A DNA stretch of 64,000 bases, from NCBI RefSeq assembly GCF_041734735.1, contig NC_134876.1, positions 95,912,586-95,976,585 on the forward strand. Reading direction: 5' to 3'. Every line of letters starts with the position of its first letter. Position 1 is the stretch's first letter. Positions 1 to 10,075 of the stretch are shown piece after piece. The notes under the pieces were generated by a model. That model saw nothing but the letters and a program-made list of their open reading frames with translations. It had not been told where the DNA came from and ran no database searches. The translations under genes and the position numbers were made by a program. Origin of the DNA: Babylonia areolata (taxonomy: Eukaryota > Mollusca > Gastropoda > Neogastropoda > Buccinidae).

Positions 1-165
1 GATGATGATGATGATGTCACAGGGTCCTTCCCTTCATATGATGATGATGTCATAGGGCCGTTCTCATTATAAGATAATGATAATAATGATGATGACGTCA
101 CAGGGCCGTTCTCCTCAGATGATGATGATGATGATGATGTCACAGGGCCCTTTTCCTTACATGAT
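1..165. repeat. GAT microsatellite / short minisatellite
   Basis: Runs of GAT alternate with a short spacer carrying TCACAGGG and TTCTCCTT, giving three to four imperfect units of about 55-60 bases. It lies upstream of the visible CNPY exons, presumably in an intron. No coding potential is apparent. Confidence 0.8.
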
Positions 166-310
166 CTGTGCGGAATCTGTTGTGGTCACGGTAAATGATC
201 AGGCGAAGCAGTCAGTGGAGCTGTGATGAAGATGTGCCCTGGACGAACACCACTGTCCACACTGCAGGGACACGTGCCTTGTCACGTCTCTCACGTGTGT
301 TTCAACATCC

Positions 311-1047
311 AGTTTCACTTGCTTCAGGATGGTGTCACTGCGTTCGGACCAATCCATATACGTTGCACCATATCTGACGGCAGCATAACCCAACGCACTA
401 GTCAGGCCTTGAGTGTACACGTATTTATATTTTGTGCACCTGTCAGAGTGGATTTCGTTTACAGAATTTTGCCAGACGACACTTTTGTTGCCATGGCTCC
501 TTTTTCAGTGCGCCAAGTTCGTGCTGCACACAGGACATCAGTTTATTTGTATTTGTATTTCTCTTTTTTATCACAACATATTTTTTTCTCTGTGTGAAAT
601 TCGGGCTGCTCTCCCAAGGGAGAGCGCGTCGCTACACTACAGTGTGCTACTCGTGCGTGCAGTTTTATTTGTTTTTCCTTCCGAAATGGATTTTTCCACA
701 AAAGTTTGCCAGGAACAACCCTTTTGTTGCCCTGGGGTTTTTTTACGTGAGCTAAGTGCATGCTGCACTCGGGACCTCGGTTTATCGTCTCATCCGAATG
801 ACTAGCATCCAGACCACCACTCAAGGTCTAGTGGAGGGGGAGAAAATATCGGCGGCTGAGCCGTGATTCGAACCAGCGCGCTCACATTCTCTCGCTTCCA
901 AGGCGGACGCGTTACCTCTAGGCCATCACTCCACATGTTGTCTCATCCGCGTGACTAAACGCTCAGTGTGATTTTCCGGTCAAACATAGGAGAAAGGGCG
1001 GTAACCCAGACCCTCATAGACTCTGCATTGGCAGACAAGCGTTTTAA
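311..1047 (-). mobile_element. tRNA-derived SINE (family A), split by an inserted SINE
   Basis: Read on the minus strand, this is a SINE of the same family as the copy at 22216-22505. Its tail half is at about 311-545 and its head-proximal part at about 948-1047. Shared landmarks are GCATAACCCAA, TTTGCCAGA, GTTGCCATGG and the CCCAGACCCTCA segment. Family B (546-947) is inserted in the middle, and the head end meets a piggyBac-type MITE at 1047. The family assignment is by eye. Confidence 0.7.
546..947 (-). mobile_element. tRNA-derived SINE (family B), nested in family A
   Basis: On the minus strand the head near 935 has a Pol III A-box-like TGGCCTAGAGGTAACGCG and a B box GGTTCGAATC (plus coordinates 865-874). 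A core shared with family A follows (AGTGCAGCATGCACT, GGCAACAAAAGGG), then GACGCGCTCTCCC, and a tail of TTGTATTTGTATT-type repeats at the low-coordinate end. It looks nearly full length and is flanked on both sides by family A sequence, so it is the younger insertion. Confidence 0.75.
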
Positions 1048-1283
1048 CCCTTTCACCGCCAGTCAGTTTAGAAAACAAAATTCCCTTGTGGTATAAACAC
1101 AGAAAAGACAGTGGCTAAGAACAGCTGGGAATTCCCCTTGCGATGCATAGAAAACATGGCCTATCCTACAACCGAACATTAAGAACTGTAGGTTCATGGA
1201 TAACAGACCAATGAATGGTGACCTTTCAGTGACATGGGTCCTCTACCACGCCTGTGCATAATGCGAGCTTGGAGGTGAAAGGG
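1048..1283. mobile_element. piggyBac-type MITE, 236 bp
   Basis: TTAA at 1044-1047 and again at 1284-1287 flank an element that begins CCCTTTCACC and ends GGTGAAAGGG, a 10-base perfect inverted repeat. TTAA target duplication with CCC...GGG ends is the signature of the piggyBac superfamily. The inside has no reading frame, so this is a non-autonomous copy. Its left end meets family A SINE sequence. Confidence 0.8.
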
Positions 1284-1410
1284 TTAACAATTTCTGCCTC
1301 CTCAGTTCCTGTTCTGAAGAGCTGTTGGCTGTTTGTCAAAGCAATGTTCAGCCGTTTGCACAGACCAGTCTCCATTGGTTGGGGTGTTTAGTTGTCACTT
1401 AATTCCCAGG

Positions 1411-1774
1411 TTGAGGGATCAGTGGCACAGTTCCTCAGGTCGGTGTTCAGGATGTCTTTGTATTGAGGGACCAGTGGCACAGCTCCTCAGGTCGGTGTTC
1501 AGGATGTCTTTGTATTGAGGGGTCAGTGGCACAGCTCCTCAGGTCGGTGTTCAGGATGTCTTTGTATTGAGGGATCAGTGGCACAGCTCCTCAGGTCGGT
1601 GTTCAGGATGTCTTTGTATTGAGGGGTCAGTGGCACAGCTCCTCAGGTTGGTGTTCAGCATGTCTTTGTATTGAGGGGTCAGTGGCACAGCTCCTCAGGT
1701 TGGTGTTCAGGATGTCTTTGTATTGAGGGATCAGTGGCACAGCTCCTCAGGTTGGTGTTCAGGATGTCTTTGTA
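1411..1774. repeat. Minisatellite, 52-bp unit, seven copies
   Basis: Units begin at 1411, 1463, 1515, 1567, 1619, 1671 and 1723. Each carries AGTGGCACAGCTCCTCAGG and GTGTTCAGGATGTCTTTG with only a few substitutions. The array is in the presumed intron upstream of the first visible CNPY exon. Open frames across it are by-products of its composition. Confidence 0.92.
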
Positions 1775-2092
1775 CCTTTGGAAGGGTGGTTCTTGGGGGA
1801 GCATGTCTATGTTCCCCCAGGTCGATGTTCCCCAAAGTATATCTTCCCCCAGGCCTCTGTTCCCTCAGGTCTATGATCCCCTAAACCTATGTATGTTTAA
1901 TCATGCATAATATATTCTTGGGTGCTGGTCAGCAGTGGTCAGCAGTAGTCAGCGGTCAGCAGTGATCAGTAGTCAGCAGTTGTTAGTGGTCAGTGTTCCA
2001 AGGACCTGGGGGAACAAAGAGTTGACCCCGCTCTTTGGTGGCGGGTTCCATCTTTCAGGTGGCCGCAAGGTGACACAGGTGTGTGCTTTCAG
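1775..2092. other. Intron sequence with short degenerate repeats
   Basis: This stretch holds short C-rich repeats of a GTTCCCCCAGGT type (about 1800-1880) and GTCAGCAG repeats (about 1927-1985). It ends in a polypyrimidine stretch and CAG that serve as acceptor for the exon at 2093. Nothing else is recognised. Confidence 0.6.
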
Positions 2093-2210
2093 TGCATTGA
2101 CATGGTGGAGATGTACGAGGAAGCCATCGAGGACTGGTACTGGGGCCACCAGGAACAACACCTGTATGACTACCTGTGCAGGGACCGGGCCCTGAGGAAC
2201 GAGGACCAAG
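2093..2210 (+). CDS. CNPY3/4-like: CNPY exon a (conserved core)
   Basis: The acceptor is GTGCTTTCAG before TGC ATT GAC; the donor is CAAG|GTACGG. It starts in phase 0 with the conserved Cys and ends in phase 1. It encodes about 39 residues with EEAIEDWY and HQEQ, the most conserved segment of the C-terminal half of canopy proteins. Confidence 0.9.
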
Positions 2211-5200
2211 GTACGGTGTGTGTGGAGGAATGTATGATGTTGAATCTGGCAGGTGTAACACTAATGATGTTGAATTTTAAAGGTGTAACACTGACAATGT
2301 TGAATCTGACAGGTGTAACACCGATGATATTGAATCTGACAGATGTAACACTGAAGATGTTGAATCTGACAGATGATGTTGAATCTGACAGATGATGTTG
2401 AATCTGACAGGTGTAATATTGATGACCTTGGTGTGTTGCAGAATGTCTGCTGGAAGAGGTAGGCGCCCCAGCAGAGAAAAAAGACGAGGAGAAAGAGGAG
2501 AACGAAGATTCACAGTCAGAAGGTATGTCCTGTGAAACTGGTCTTTCCGCCCCCCTCTTCCCACAGTTTGTCTTCAGCACATAAGTCAACGAACACACAT
2601 TTGAACATACATGTCATTCCAGTATATCCCTCGACTTTTCTCACACACAAAAAAATTAATGCGCTCCTTTATACATGTATCATTGTAGGCATCGACATAC
2701 AAAGGTGCATACAGACATGTACAGATTTACAAAACATACAGAAACATATCTTGTTTAAAAAACAAACAAACAAACAAAAAAACACCAACAACAACAACAA
2801 AAAAACTCACTAAAGCACAGACACACAATTAATTGCATGCACTTATGCACCACATAAGAACTGATAAAAACTCACTGATTGAAGTCACTGGGGACAAGAA
2901 AACGCACGCTCGTCTTAGAACAACAGCAAACAAAAAACCGTTTACCGACGCTCTGTCGTTGAATATATAAAATAACCGAATGGCGGATCAAGTACTTCAA
3001 CTCAAACGAGAAAGAGAGGCACAGGTACTGTTCTCTAATATGTTTTCCAATGAATCGGGTCACAACGCCTTAGTCAGCTGACAGTGGCAGCAAAGGAAGT
3101 GGGTGCAGTTGAAGGGGTGAACGGGTCTCACCCAGCGGGGAAAAAAGAAAGAAAAAAGGTGGTGGTGGCGGTGGTGTTAAGATGGACTGACAAAGGAGAG
3201 AGATATAGGTAGGGTGGGAATTGGTAAGTGGGGGGAGGGAAGGAGTTCGTTGATGTTGCTGTCTTCAGTCCTTGGTGTTGAGTCTAGCAGGGGTCGTTGT
3301 TCCGAAGCGGGCAGTCAGTGTGGACTCCACGAATTCTCTCACCTCAAGTGACTGTACTGTCCTTTATCCTTTCCCCTGCACCTCAAGGTCACTGTACTGT
3401 CCTTTATCCTTTCCCCAGCACCTCAAGGTCACTGAACTGTCCTTTATCCTTTCTCTAGCACCTCATGTCAGGTCAGTATGTCAGGTCAGGGGCATAGCCC
3501 TTGCCACTGGTACCATGTAACCCAGTACTACCTGCCGCATGTGCAGACTCCCAACGACGGACTTTGCGAAGGAGGAAACCTTTCCTAACGGCTGTGAAGG
3601 CGGAAGAGGATTACCAAAGGGCAGGGGGAGCTCTTATCCTTGGCTGGAAGCCCTCCTAGGAGACGGAGCTCTGAAGAAAAAACCTGCACCTGCCGAGGCC
3701 GTCCTACACGTGGCAGTATCTGCACCTGTGGGACTGTGAGCGTCGTTAGGCGAGAGAGTGGGGAAGGGACTGCACAACTCCTCCTCACTAAAAAAAAAGG
3801 TCACCTGTGCTGGTCAGGCAACCAGGCTAATGTCGGAACGACGAGCTAGCCCTTCAACACCCAGCTTTCCCAAGCCCTGCGGCGATGGAGAAGTGGTAAC
3901 GGGGACAGGCAGAGGATGCTGCCGGCAGTTCCTAGTCACGACTCTGCACGCAGGCGTAGACTGGGGCAGATACGGCGCCCGTATCCTCCCACAGTGTCAG
4001 AGCAGCCCTTTTTAGGGACAGCACTGCTCTCCCCACACGGGGAAGGGGAGATAGAAGGATCCCTAAACAAAGCCTGCCTCGCCTAGTACCTAGTTGGAAA
4101 CCGCACCTATACAACACTAGCAGTCGAAAACAACAGAAGAAAAGAACCAGGAGTCATGCCCTGACTCTGGGTGACTGGAATGCTCGCACCCTACTCGACA
4201 GAGACGACAGACCAGAAAGACGCACAGCGCTCATTGCAAGAATACTTGATCGCTACCAGGTGGACATAGCAGCCCTGAGCGAAACCAGGTTTGCTGATGG
4301 AACCCAGCTGGAAGAAGTTGGATGGGGCTACACCTTCTACTGCATTGGGAAGCCAGATGGCACACCAAGAACCTCAGGCGTGGGCTTTGCCATATGAACC
4401 AAACTTGCACGACAGCTTGACAGCCTTCCACATGGGATAACGAGAGGCTGGTGACCCTGTGTCTGAAGCTGTCCAAGAATCGCTTTTCCACAGTCATCAG
4501 CTGCTATGCCCCGACGATGACCAACCCTTATGACATCAAAGAAACTTTCTACGAGGAGCTCAGCTGCACCATTTCAGTGGTAGACAGAAAGGACAGGCTG
4601 ATCATCCTTGGGGATTTCAATGCCTGCGTCGGCGTGGACTTCTCCTCGTGGCCAAAAGTCCTAGGACAGCACGGCACTGGCAAGTGCAACTCCAACAGAC
4701 TGCTTTTGCTCTCGCTCTGTGCGCAGCATGGACTGACCATCACCAATATCCTCTTCCAACAAGCAGACAAATACAAGAACACATGGATGCAACCCGTGCT
4801 CCAAGCAATGGCACATGCTGGACTATGTGATTGTCCGGCAGAGGGACAGAGGTGATGTTTCCATTACACGCTGCATGAGAGGAGCAGTCTGTTGGTCGGA
4901 CCATTGCCTGGTACGCAGCAAGATGAACATCAGACTTGCACGCAAGCTCCAACCAACCAGGCAGAATCCCCCTGGGAAGCTGAACATCCATCGCCTCCCT
5001 ATCACCAAGGACGTGCTGCAGCAGCAAATCCAAGCAGCTCTCCAAGAAATTCCTGTATCGACTGATGTAGAAGAGGTATGGAGCACCTTTAGAGATGCTG
5101 TGTACACAGCAGCAGCTGACTCACTCGACTTTGTACAGAGGAGCCACAAAGACTGGTTTGACGAGAACGACTCTGGAATCTCCAAGCTCCTGAACACATT

Positions 5201-7870
5201 GCATATACGGCATCAGGATCACATTTCCGATAAAGACTGCAAGAGGTTGCAAACCAAGCAACTCGTACAGGAGAGGCTGCGTGAGATAATGAACACCTGG
5301 TGGGAGAGAAAGTCCGAAGAGCTTCAGTCCATCACATGATCAACCCCTGCCCGAGCCTTGGACCAGATCACCCTCCTGACAGACAAGAAAGACATCATTG
5401 CCCACTGGGCAGAGCACTTCAGCACCCTCCTCAACAGGGACTCGTCCGTATCTGACGAGGTAATCGCAGCCCTCCCACAGCTACCAGTCAGTGACTCGTT
5501 AGCTGCCCCTCCCACCAAGGCCGAGACCCGGATGGCCCTGAAGCTGACAACGTCAGGAAAAGAGCCAGGAGCGGATGGAATCCAGGCTGACATCTAAGAG
5601 TATGGAGGCGAGGAACTGACAGACAAGCTGACCGCCCTGTTCCAGTCTACCTGGGAGAGAGGGGAGGTCCCCCAGGATTTCAAGGATGCTTCAATTGTCC
5701 ACATTTACAAACGGAAGGGAGACAAAACATCCTGCGATAACCACCGTGGAATCTCTCTCCTCTGCATCGCCGGCAAGATCTTCACCCGCATCATACTGAA
5801 CAAACTGGTTGACCATGTCTCCAACACAGTCATCCCTGAAGCACAGTGCGGCTTCGCTCAGGCAGGGGAACATGTGACATGGTGTTTGCCGTACGCCAGA
5901 TGCAAGAGAAGTGCCGTGAGCAGAACAAGGAGCTCCACATGGTCTTTGTAGACCTGACTAAGGCCTTCGACACGGTGAACTGCCGTGGTCTGTGGAAGAT
6001 CCTCCTAAAGTTTGGCTGCCTAGAGAGCCTAATCCAGCTGATTGCGTCATTCCACGATGGCATGCAGGCAAGAGTACAGGAAAATACTGAAATGTCGGAT
6101 CTGTTCCCTGTGGTAAATGGAGTGAAGCAGGGCTGCGTCCTGGCACCCACACTGTTCTCCATTCTCTTCTCTGCCATGCTGATTGACGCTTTCCAAGACA
6201 GTGGCCGGGACATCTATATTCAGTTTCGCACAGATGGCAAACTTTTCAACTTGCGGCGACTCCACGCCAAGTCCAGGGTGTTTGAGGCAATGTTGAGAGA
6301 GTTCCTCTTCGCTGATGACTGTGTGCTTGCTGCACACATCCATGAGGACATGCAGCTCATTATGGACAGGTTCTCAACCTCCTGCAGGCGCATAGGACTC
6401 ACCACCAGCCTCAGCAAGACTGATTCCATGTACCAACCAGCTAGCTCACAGAATGACAGTGCCTCCCCCCCCCCCTCCCCACCTGCAATCAAGATCGGTG
6501 ACACAGAGATCAACTCAGTCGACAAGTTTTGCTACCTGGGCAGCACCCTATGCAGCAACAGAGCCCTTGATGCAGAAATGACGCTGCACATCGCCAAGGC
6601 CAGCTCCGCTTTTGGCAGACTCAACAACAGGCTGTGGAACAACAAAGGCATCAGGCTCAGCACCAAAATCAAAGCCTAAAAAGCTGTTGTGCTGACCACC
6701 TTGTTGTACTGCTGTGAAACATGGACGACGTATCGCCGTCACATTTAACAACTTGAGCAGTTTCACCAGAGATGCCTACGAAAGATACTCGGCATAAAGT
6801 GGCAAGACAGGGTCTCCAACCTCCAGGTCCTAGAGAGGAGTGGCCTGCCCAGCATCGAAAGCCTGCTGATCCAGTGCCAGCTACGCTGGACAGGACACGT
6901 TGTCTGCATGACAGACACCAGGTTCCCGAAGATGCTACTGTATGGCCAGCTGAAGGAAGGCCACCGCGAATTTGGAAGACCCTGCAAGCGCTTCAAGAAC
7001 ACCTTGAAGACAAACCTCAAAGCCTATGACACAGACATCGCTTCCTGGGAATTTGATGCCCTTGACCGCTCTCGCTGGAGGACACTGTGCTCTAGTGGTA
7101 TAAAGACTTTTGAAAACAAAGAGAACGCTGGCGATTAAGGAGAAGCATGAGTGAAGGAAGCAGTGCTCAACTTCTGGAGACGTTTTCCCTTGCAACACCT
7201 ATGGGAAGTTAACAAATAATGAGGCCAGGAGATGAAATGATTAACAAATAGTAAAGAGTGGTAACCTGTGGGACGTGCTGTGCATCCAGAATCGGCCTCT
7301 TCTCCCATATGAGCACACCAGCAGATAAGCCTGCCTGCCTACTCATCCGTCGGTCCGACGGGAGACCCCATCATCAGCACCTCAAGGTCACTGTACTGTC
7401 CTTGATCCTTTCCCCAGCACCTCATGGTAACTGTACTGACCTTTATCCTTTCTCCAGCACCTCAGGGTCACTGTACTGACCTTTATCCTTTCTCTAGCAC
7501 CTAGTGGTAACTGTACTGACCTTTATCCTTTCTCCAGCACCTCAGGGTCACTGTACTGACCTTTATCCTTTCTCTAGCACCTAGTGGTAACTGTACTGAC
7601 CTTTTTCCTTTCTCCAGCACCTCAAGGTCACTGTACTGACCTTTGTCCTTTCTCCAGCACCTCAAGGTCACTGTACTGATTTTTGTCCTTTCCATAGGCA
7701 CGGACTCCACGACAAAAGGTGATGACGGTGTGCCCAGCTCCACCATGTCCCCAGCAGGTGACGCCACCAGCAGCAGCCCAGCGTCAGGCGCCACGCAGAC
7801 TGCCTCCCCGGGCCCCTCGCAGACCCAGCCAGATTCCCCCTCCTCCTCCACGCCAAAGTCAGAGCTGTGA
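2093..7870 (+). CDS. CNPY3/4-like: Canopy-3/4-like ER chaperone, C-terminal three exons (partial gene)
   Basis: The three exons 2093-2210, 2442-2522 and 7698-7870 join in consistent phase (0, then 1, then 1) and encode the end of a canopy (saposin-like) protein. The decisive match is CIDMVEMYEEAIEDWY followed by GHQEQHLYDYLC, corresponding to the conserved Cys, (L/M)VE-FEE-IEDWY and HQE-L--FLC region of vertebrate CNPY3 and CNPY4. An acidic stretch, a Ser/Thr/Pro-rich tail and the terminal KSEL follow. Family knowledge: CNPY3 and CNPY4 are ER-lumen co-chaperones for Toll-like receptors, CNPY3 acting with gp96. KSEL is a plausible KDEL-type retrieval signal. The signal peptide and most saposin cysteines are encoded upstream of the window. 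The final intron is 5.2 kb and holds a LINE inside a minisatellite. CNPY3 and CNPY4 cannot be told apart from this part alone. Confidence 0.88.
2227..2425. repeat. Intronic minisatellite, GATGTTGAATCTGACAGG units
   Basis: About eight partial or complete units fill nearly all of the 231-base intron between the first two visible CNPY exons. Most units contain TGACAG|GTGTAA, which resembles a 5' splice site. The array starts 16 bases after the real donor and ends 16 bases before the real acceptor. Confidence 0.8.
2442..2522 (+). CDS. CNPY3/4-like: CNPY exon b (acidic linker)
   Basis: The acceptor is GTGTGTTGCAG; the donor is GAAG|GTATGT. It is 81 bases, phase 1 to phase 1. It encodes ECLLEEVGAP followed by a Lys/Glu-rich run. 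The Cys-Leu pair after the core matches the SCLAE/ACLQE position in vertebrate CNPY3/4. Confidence 0.85.
2523..3340. other. Intron, nothing recognised
   Basis: AT-rich intron sequence with A-rich low-complexity runs at about 2755-2810. I see no gene, RNA or recognisable transposon here. Confidence 0.5.
3341..3470. repeat. 40-bp minisatellite, left part (about three units)
   Basis: Units read CACCTCAAGGTCACTGTACT then a pyrimidine stretch ending CCCCAG or CTCTAG. The same unit resumes at 7378 on the far side of the LINE, so one array was split by the insertion. Confidence 0.9.
3480..7376 (+). mobile_element. APE-type LINE, near full length, inactive
   Basis: A 5' leader of about 650 bases is followed by an apurinic endonuclease region (LGDWNART near 4164, ALSETRF, GDFNACVGVD, SDHCLVRSK) and a reverse transcriptase (NHRGISLL, FVDLTKAFDTV, NGVKQGCVLAPTLFS, FADDCVLAA near 6307). 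The C-terminal region has GIKWQDRVSNLQVL and a Cys/His finger-like CGTCCASRIGLFSH near 7267. Stops near 4395, 5337, 5595, 6677 and 6746 and frame changes near 4400-4450, 4790 and 5855 make it inactive. The 3' end has the short palindrome CCGTCGG-T-CCGACGG. The copy sits inside the 40-bp array of the CNPY last intron, in sense orientation. I recognise the protein type, often annotated as a mobile-element RNA-directed DNA polymerase, but not the exact clade. The left boundary is approximate. Confidence 0.88.
7378..7697. repeat. 40-bp minisatellite made of 3' splice-site copies (eight units)
   Basis: There are eight units of exactly 40 bases. Each ends in a pyrimidine-rich run plus CAG or TAG and is followed by CACCTC. 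The last unit supplies the real acceptor, TTTGTCCTTTCCATAG, of the CNPY terminal exon. Every unit therefore carries a credible 3' splice site, in tandem with the true one. Confidence 0.9.
7698..7870 (+). CDS. CNPY3/4-like: CNPY terminal exon with KSEL end
   Basis: It enters in phase 1 (G|GC) and reads GTDSTTKGDDG, then a Ser/Pro/Thr-rich segment, then TPKSEL and TGA at 7868-7870. Low-complexity tails are usual in CNPY3/4 and are poorly conserved. The four-residue end is the functional mark, a KDEL-like ER retrieval signal with Ser in position 2. Confidence 0.85.
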
Positions 7871-8340
7871 CATCTCCATGCTGGTTCCTCACCATGTGTT
7901 TTTCCATAAACCATTGCTTTCTGCTTCTCTCTCCTCACCACTAATGGGGCACGGACTGGGTTGACTCAATCGATCTATTGGGTTGACTCAATCGATCTAT
8001 GGCTTATATAGAGAGATTTTAGGTAATACTGGTTCGTCCAATAATTTTCAAAAAACAAATAATTGTGTATCGTGGGAAATAAGTTTATTTAGATGTGATC
8101 ATTAAGTAGTCATGGTAGCCACCATTTTGTATAAGTTGTGACGTCACAGACTTGCTTTCGCTTTTGGCCGACTTGTGAAATGCATCAAAACGAAATCATT
8201 GAAAAATACTGTGCAAGGACTTTGCAAAAGAAATGAAAATATAAATGCTGCCAGGACTGTGTTGGAGTGGATTTTGGTAGGTTCCATACAATTTTTGAAC
8301 ACGAGTTTATGGAAGAAGAGTTGAAACATGCTGCAGAAAC
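7871..8340. other. CNPY 3' UTR / downstream sequence
   Basis: The CNPY 3' UTR must begin here. A 22-base direct duplication containing GGTTGACTCAATCGATCTAT lies at 7958-8001. No AATAAA was seen by eye before about 11233, so the transcript end is not placed. Confidence 0.4.
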
Positions 8341-8544
8341 ATTAACAACACAAAGTTGCGAGTGCCGATATGGAAAAACTGCATGTTTTTCCAATCCGTC
8401 ATGCCCAAAGAAAGCACATGTTGCAGAGACTATCATTTGACTGTCACAGCTTTTGAAAACAATGAATGTGATGGGACTACATTTTGCGTCATTGAATACC
8501 TGTCGTTTCAAGCAATCCTGGAATTTGGCTCTGTGTACAGTTGA
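8341..8544 (+). pseudogene. Fragment resembling the P2X7-like C-terminal Cys-rich domain
   Basis: Translation gives NCMFFQSVMPKESTCCRD, about 20 further residues, then CVIEYLSFQAILEF and a stop. The order Cys...MP-x-E-x-x-CCR...C-I-x-(E/Y)-x-x-F-x-x-x-L matches the cytoplasmic P2X7-like domain, which is greatly multiplied in invertebrate genomes and often carried on mobile DNA. There is no obvious start codon or upstream partner, and the domain is short, so a decayed fragment is likelier than a gene. The match is from memory and needs a profile search. Confidence 0.35.
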
Positions 8545-9063
8545 TGTGATGTCACAACTGATCTCTTTGTTTCCTTTCCAGAAAGTGGGGCCCAATAAGG
8601 TGGCTTTCTGACTTGCGTGTCAGGCAGACAGTTGAAATCAATATTATAACTTCAGGCTGATAGTTGGAATCAATTGTCTGAATGCAGTTATGTTCAGTTT
8701 AATGAATTGTTCCATAGTCATTTACCCATTTGCCAGATTTTCAGAGCATGATGCTATTCCACTTCGTGTCCCCTTTAACCGTAGAGTTTTGGTCAGGTCA
8801 CCCAGGCCTATTTCTTCTTCTGCCTTAACTCTGTGAAGACAACAGAACTGTCTGTGAAGACAACAGAACTGTTCACCTGATTCCTCCAGGACTGTCAGTT
8901 GTGTGTCAAAAGCCTCTGCATATCAGCAGATGGTTTTTCAGAGTACAGGGAAATGCAAACACAACACATTCATGCAAATCCCCATATGGATGGGGTAGGG
9001 AGGGGTGGGGTCAGATGTTTCATGGTCATGAGTTAGAGAAAGAGTAAAGTGCACAGGGGCCTT
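8545..9063. other. Intergenic, nothing recognised
   Basis: Unremarkable sequence downstream of CNPY with a small duplication around 8833-8870 (GAAGACAACAGAACTG twice). Confidence 0.45.
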
Positions 9064-9115
9064 TGAAAGACTAGCATCCTGACCACCACAGAAGATCTGG
9101 TGGATATTTTAGAGA
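9064..9115 (-). mobile_element. SINE family B fragment
   Basis: GACTAGCATCCTGACCACCAC matches the middle of the SINE at 546-947 (GACTAGCATCCAGACCACCAC), again in antisense orientation, with the rest missing. Confidence 0.55.
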
Positions 9116-9139
9116 AAAACAAAGAAGACAAACAACTGA

Positions 9140-9690
9140 CCCATGTATGACACAAACCATGACATTTTCTTGTTGACTCACTTGTGTAAACAAAGCGAGT
9201 CTATGTTTTAACCTGGTGTTCGGTTGTCTGTGTCTGTGTGTCCGTGGTAAACTTTAACATTGACGTTTTCTCTGCAAATACTTTGTCAGTTGACACCAAA
9301 TTAGGCATAAAAACAGGAAAAATTCAGTTCTTTCCAGTCATCTTGTTTAAAACAATATTACACCTCTGGGATGGGCACACAAAAAAAATTTTTTTAAAAA
9401 TGAAGCCTAATTATATGCAAACTGCATTTACTGTTATATTTATATTTTTTGTATTCTCTAAACTTGGCACTTTGATCTGATATTCTGACCCAACAACAAG
9501 AGCAGTCATTATTGTCATTTTTTGTTCAAACAGAAACTTCTTTTGCTAAGCATAGAAGTTTTATTTATTTTGCAAACGTTTTAGTGCAGATAGCAAAAAA
9601 GGGAAATTACTCTGTAATTAATGCTAGGGGACTTAATTTGCTTTAAACTGATCTTTCTCATCTTAAACATTACATTTTGAAATTATACTC
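9140..9690. mobile_element. Unclassified dispersed repeat with a terminal hairpin
   Basis: A perfect-but-one inverted repeat, GACTCACTT...AAGCGAGTC, lies at 9175-9201 and precedes about 500 bases of AT-rich sequence with no frame. I recall very similar sequence as a high-copy repeat in gastropods, but cannot assign a class (SINE, MITE or Helitron-like). Both ends are estimates. Confidence 0.4.
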
Positions 9691-9805
9691 AATACATAAA
9701 AAGCTTGGATTTTTTTGTTTTTAAGTGTATCACAAGTGAGTCTTGAAGGCCTTGCCTCTCTTGTTTGGTTAGTGGGGTTGACATTTTCTTGTTTAGTAAA
9801 TGGGG

Positions 9806-10075
9806 TTGAGGATGCGGCATGACAGAACTGGCAAGGCATTGGACATGTGACCCAGTGGTCAGGGTTCAATCCATCTCAGTCTGCTGTTGTGTACTCTGGG
9901 AAGGCACATTACTCTGATTTTTCTCACTCCACCCAGGTGTGAATGGGTGCCTGACTTGGTTGAGGAAGCTTAAAATGGCAGGAGAGGACTGGGCCCCGCC
10001 TTTCTGTGCCGATCCTTAGACACAATGGGTGTGAAGTCAGTGACCTGAAGGCTGTAACAGACTTTGGGACCTTTC
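9806..10075 (+). mobile_element. tRNA-derived SINE (family C)
   Basis: A degraded A-box region (GGCAAGGCATTGGAC) and B box GGTTCAATCC near 9866 are followed by a body with GTGTGAATGGGTGCCTGACTT, GGGCCCCGCC and GCCGATCCTTAGACACA. The head is at the low-coordinate end, so it is in plus orientation. The family differs from A and B. Confidence 0.65.

Noticed and set aside
195-824. Small frames in the first kilobase
   Set aside because: They lie in nested SINE sequence in antisense orientation.
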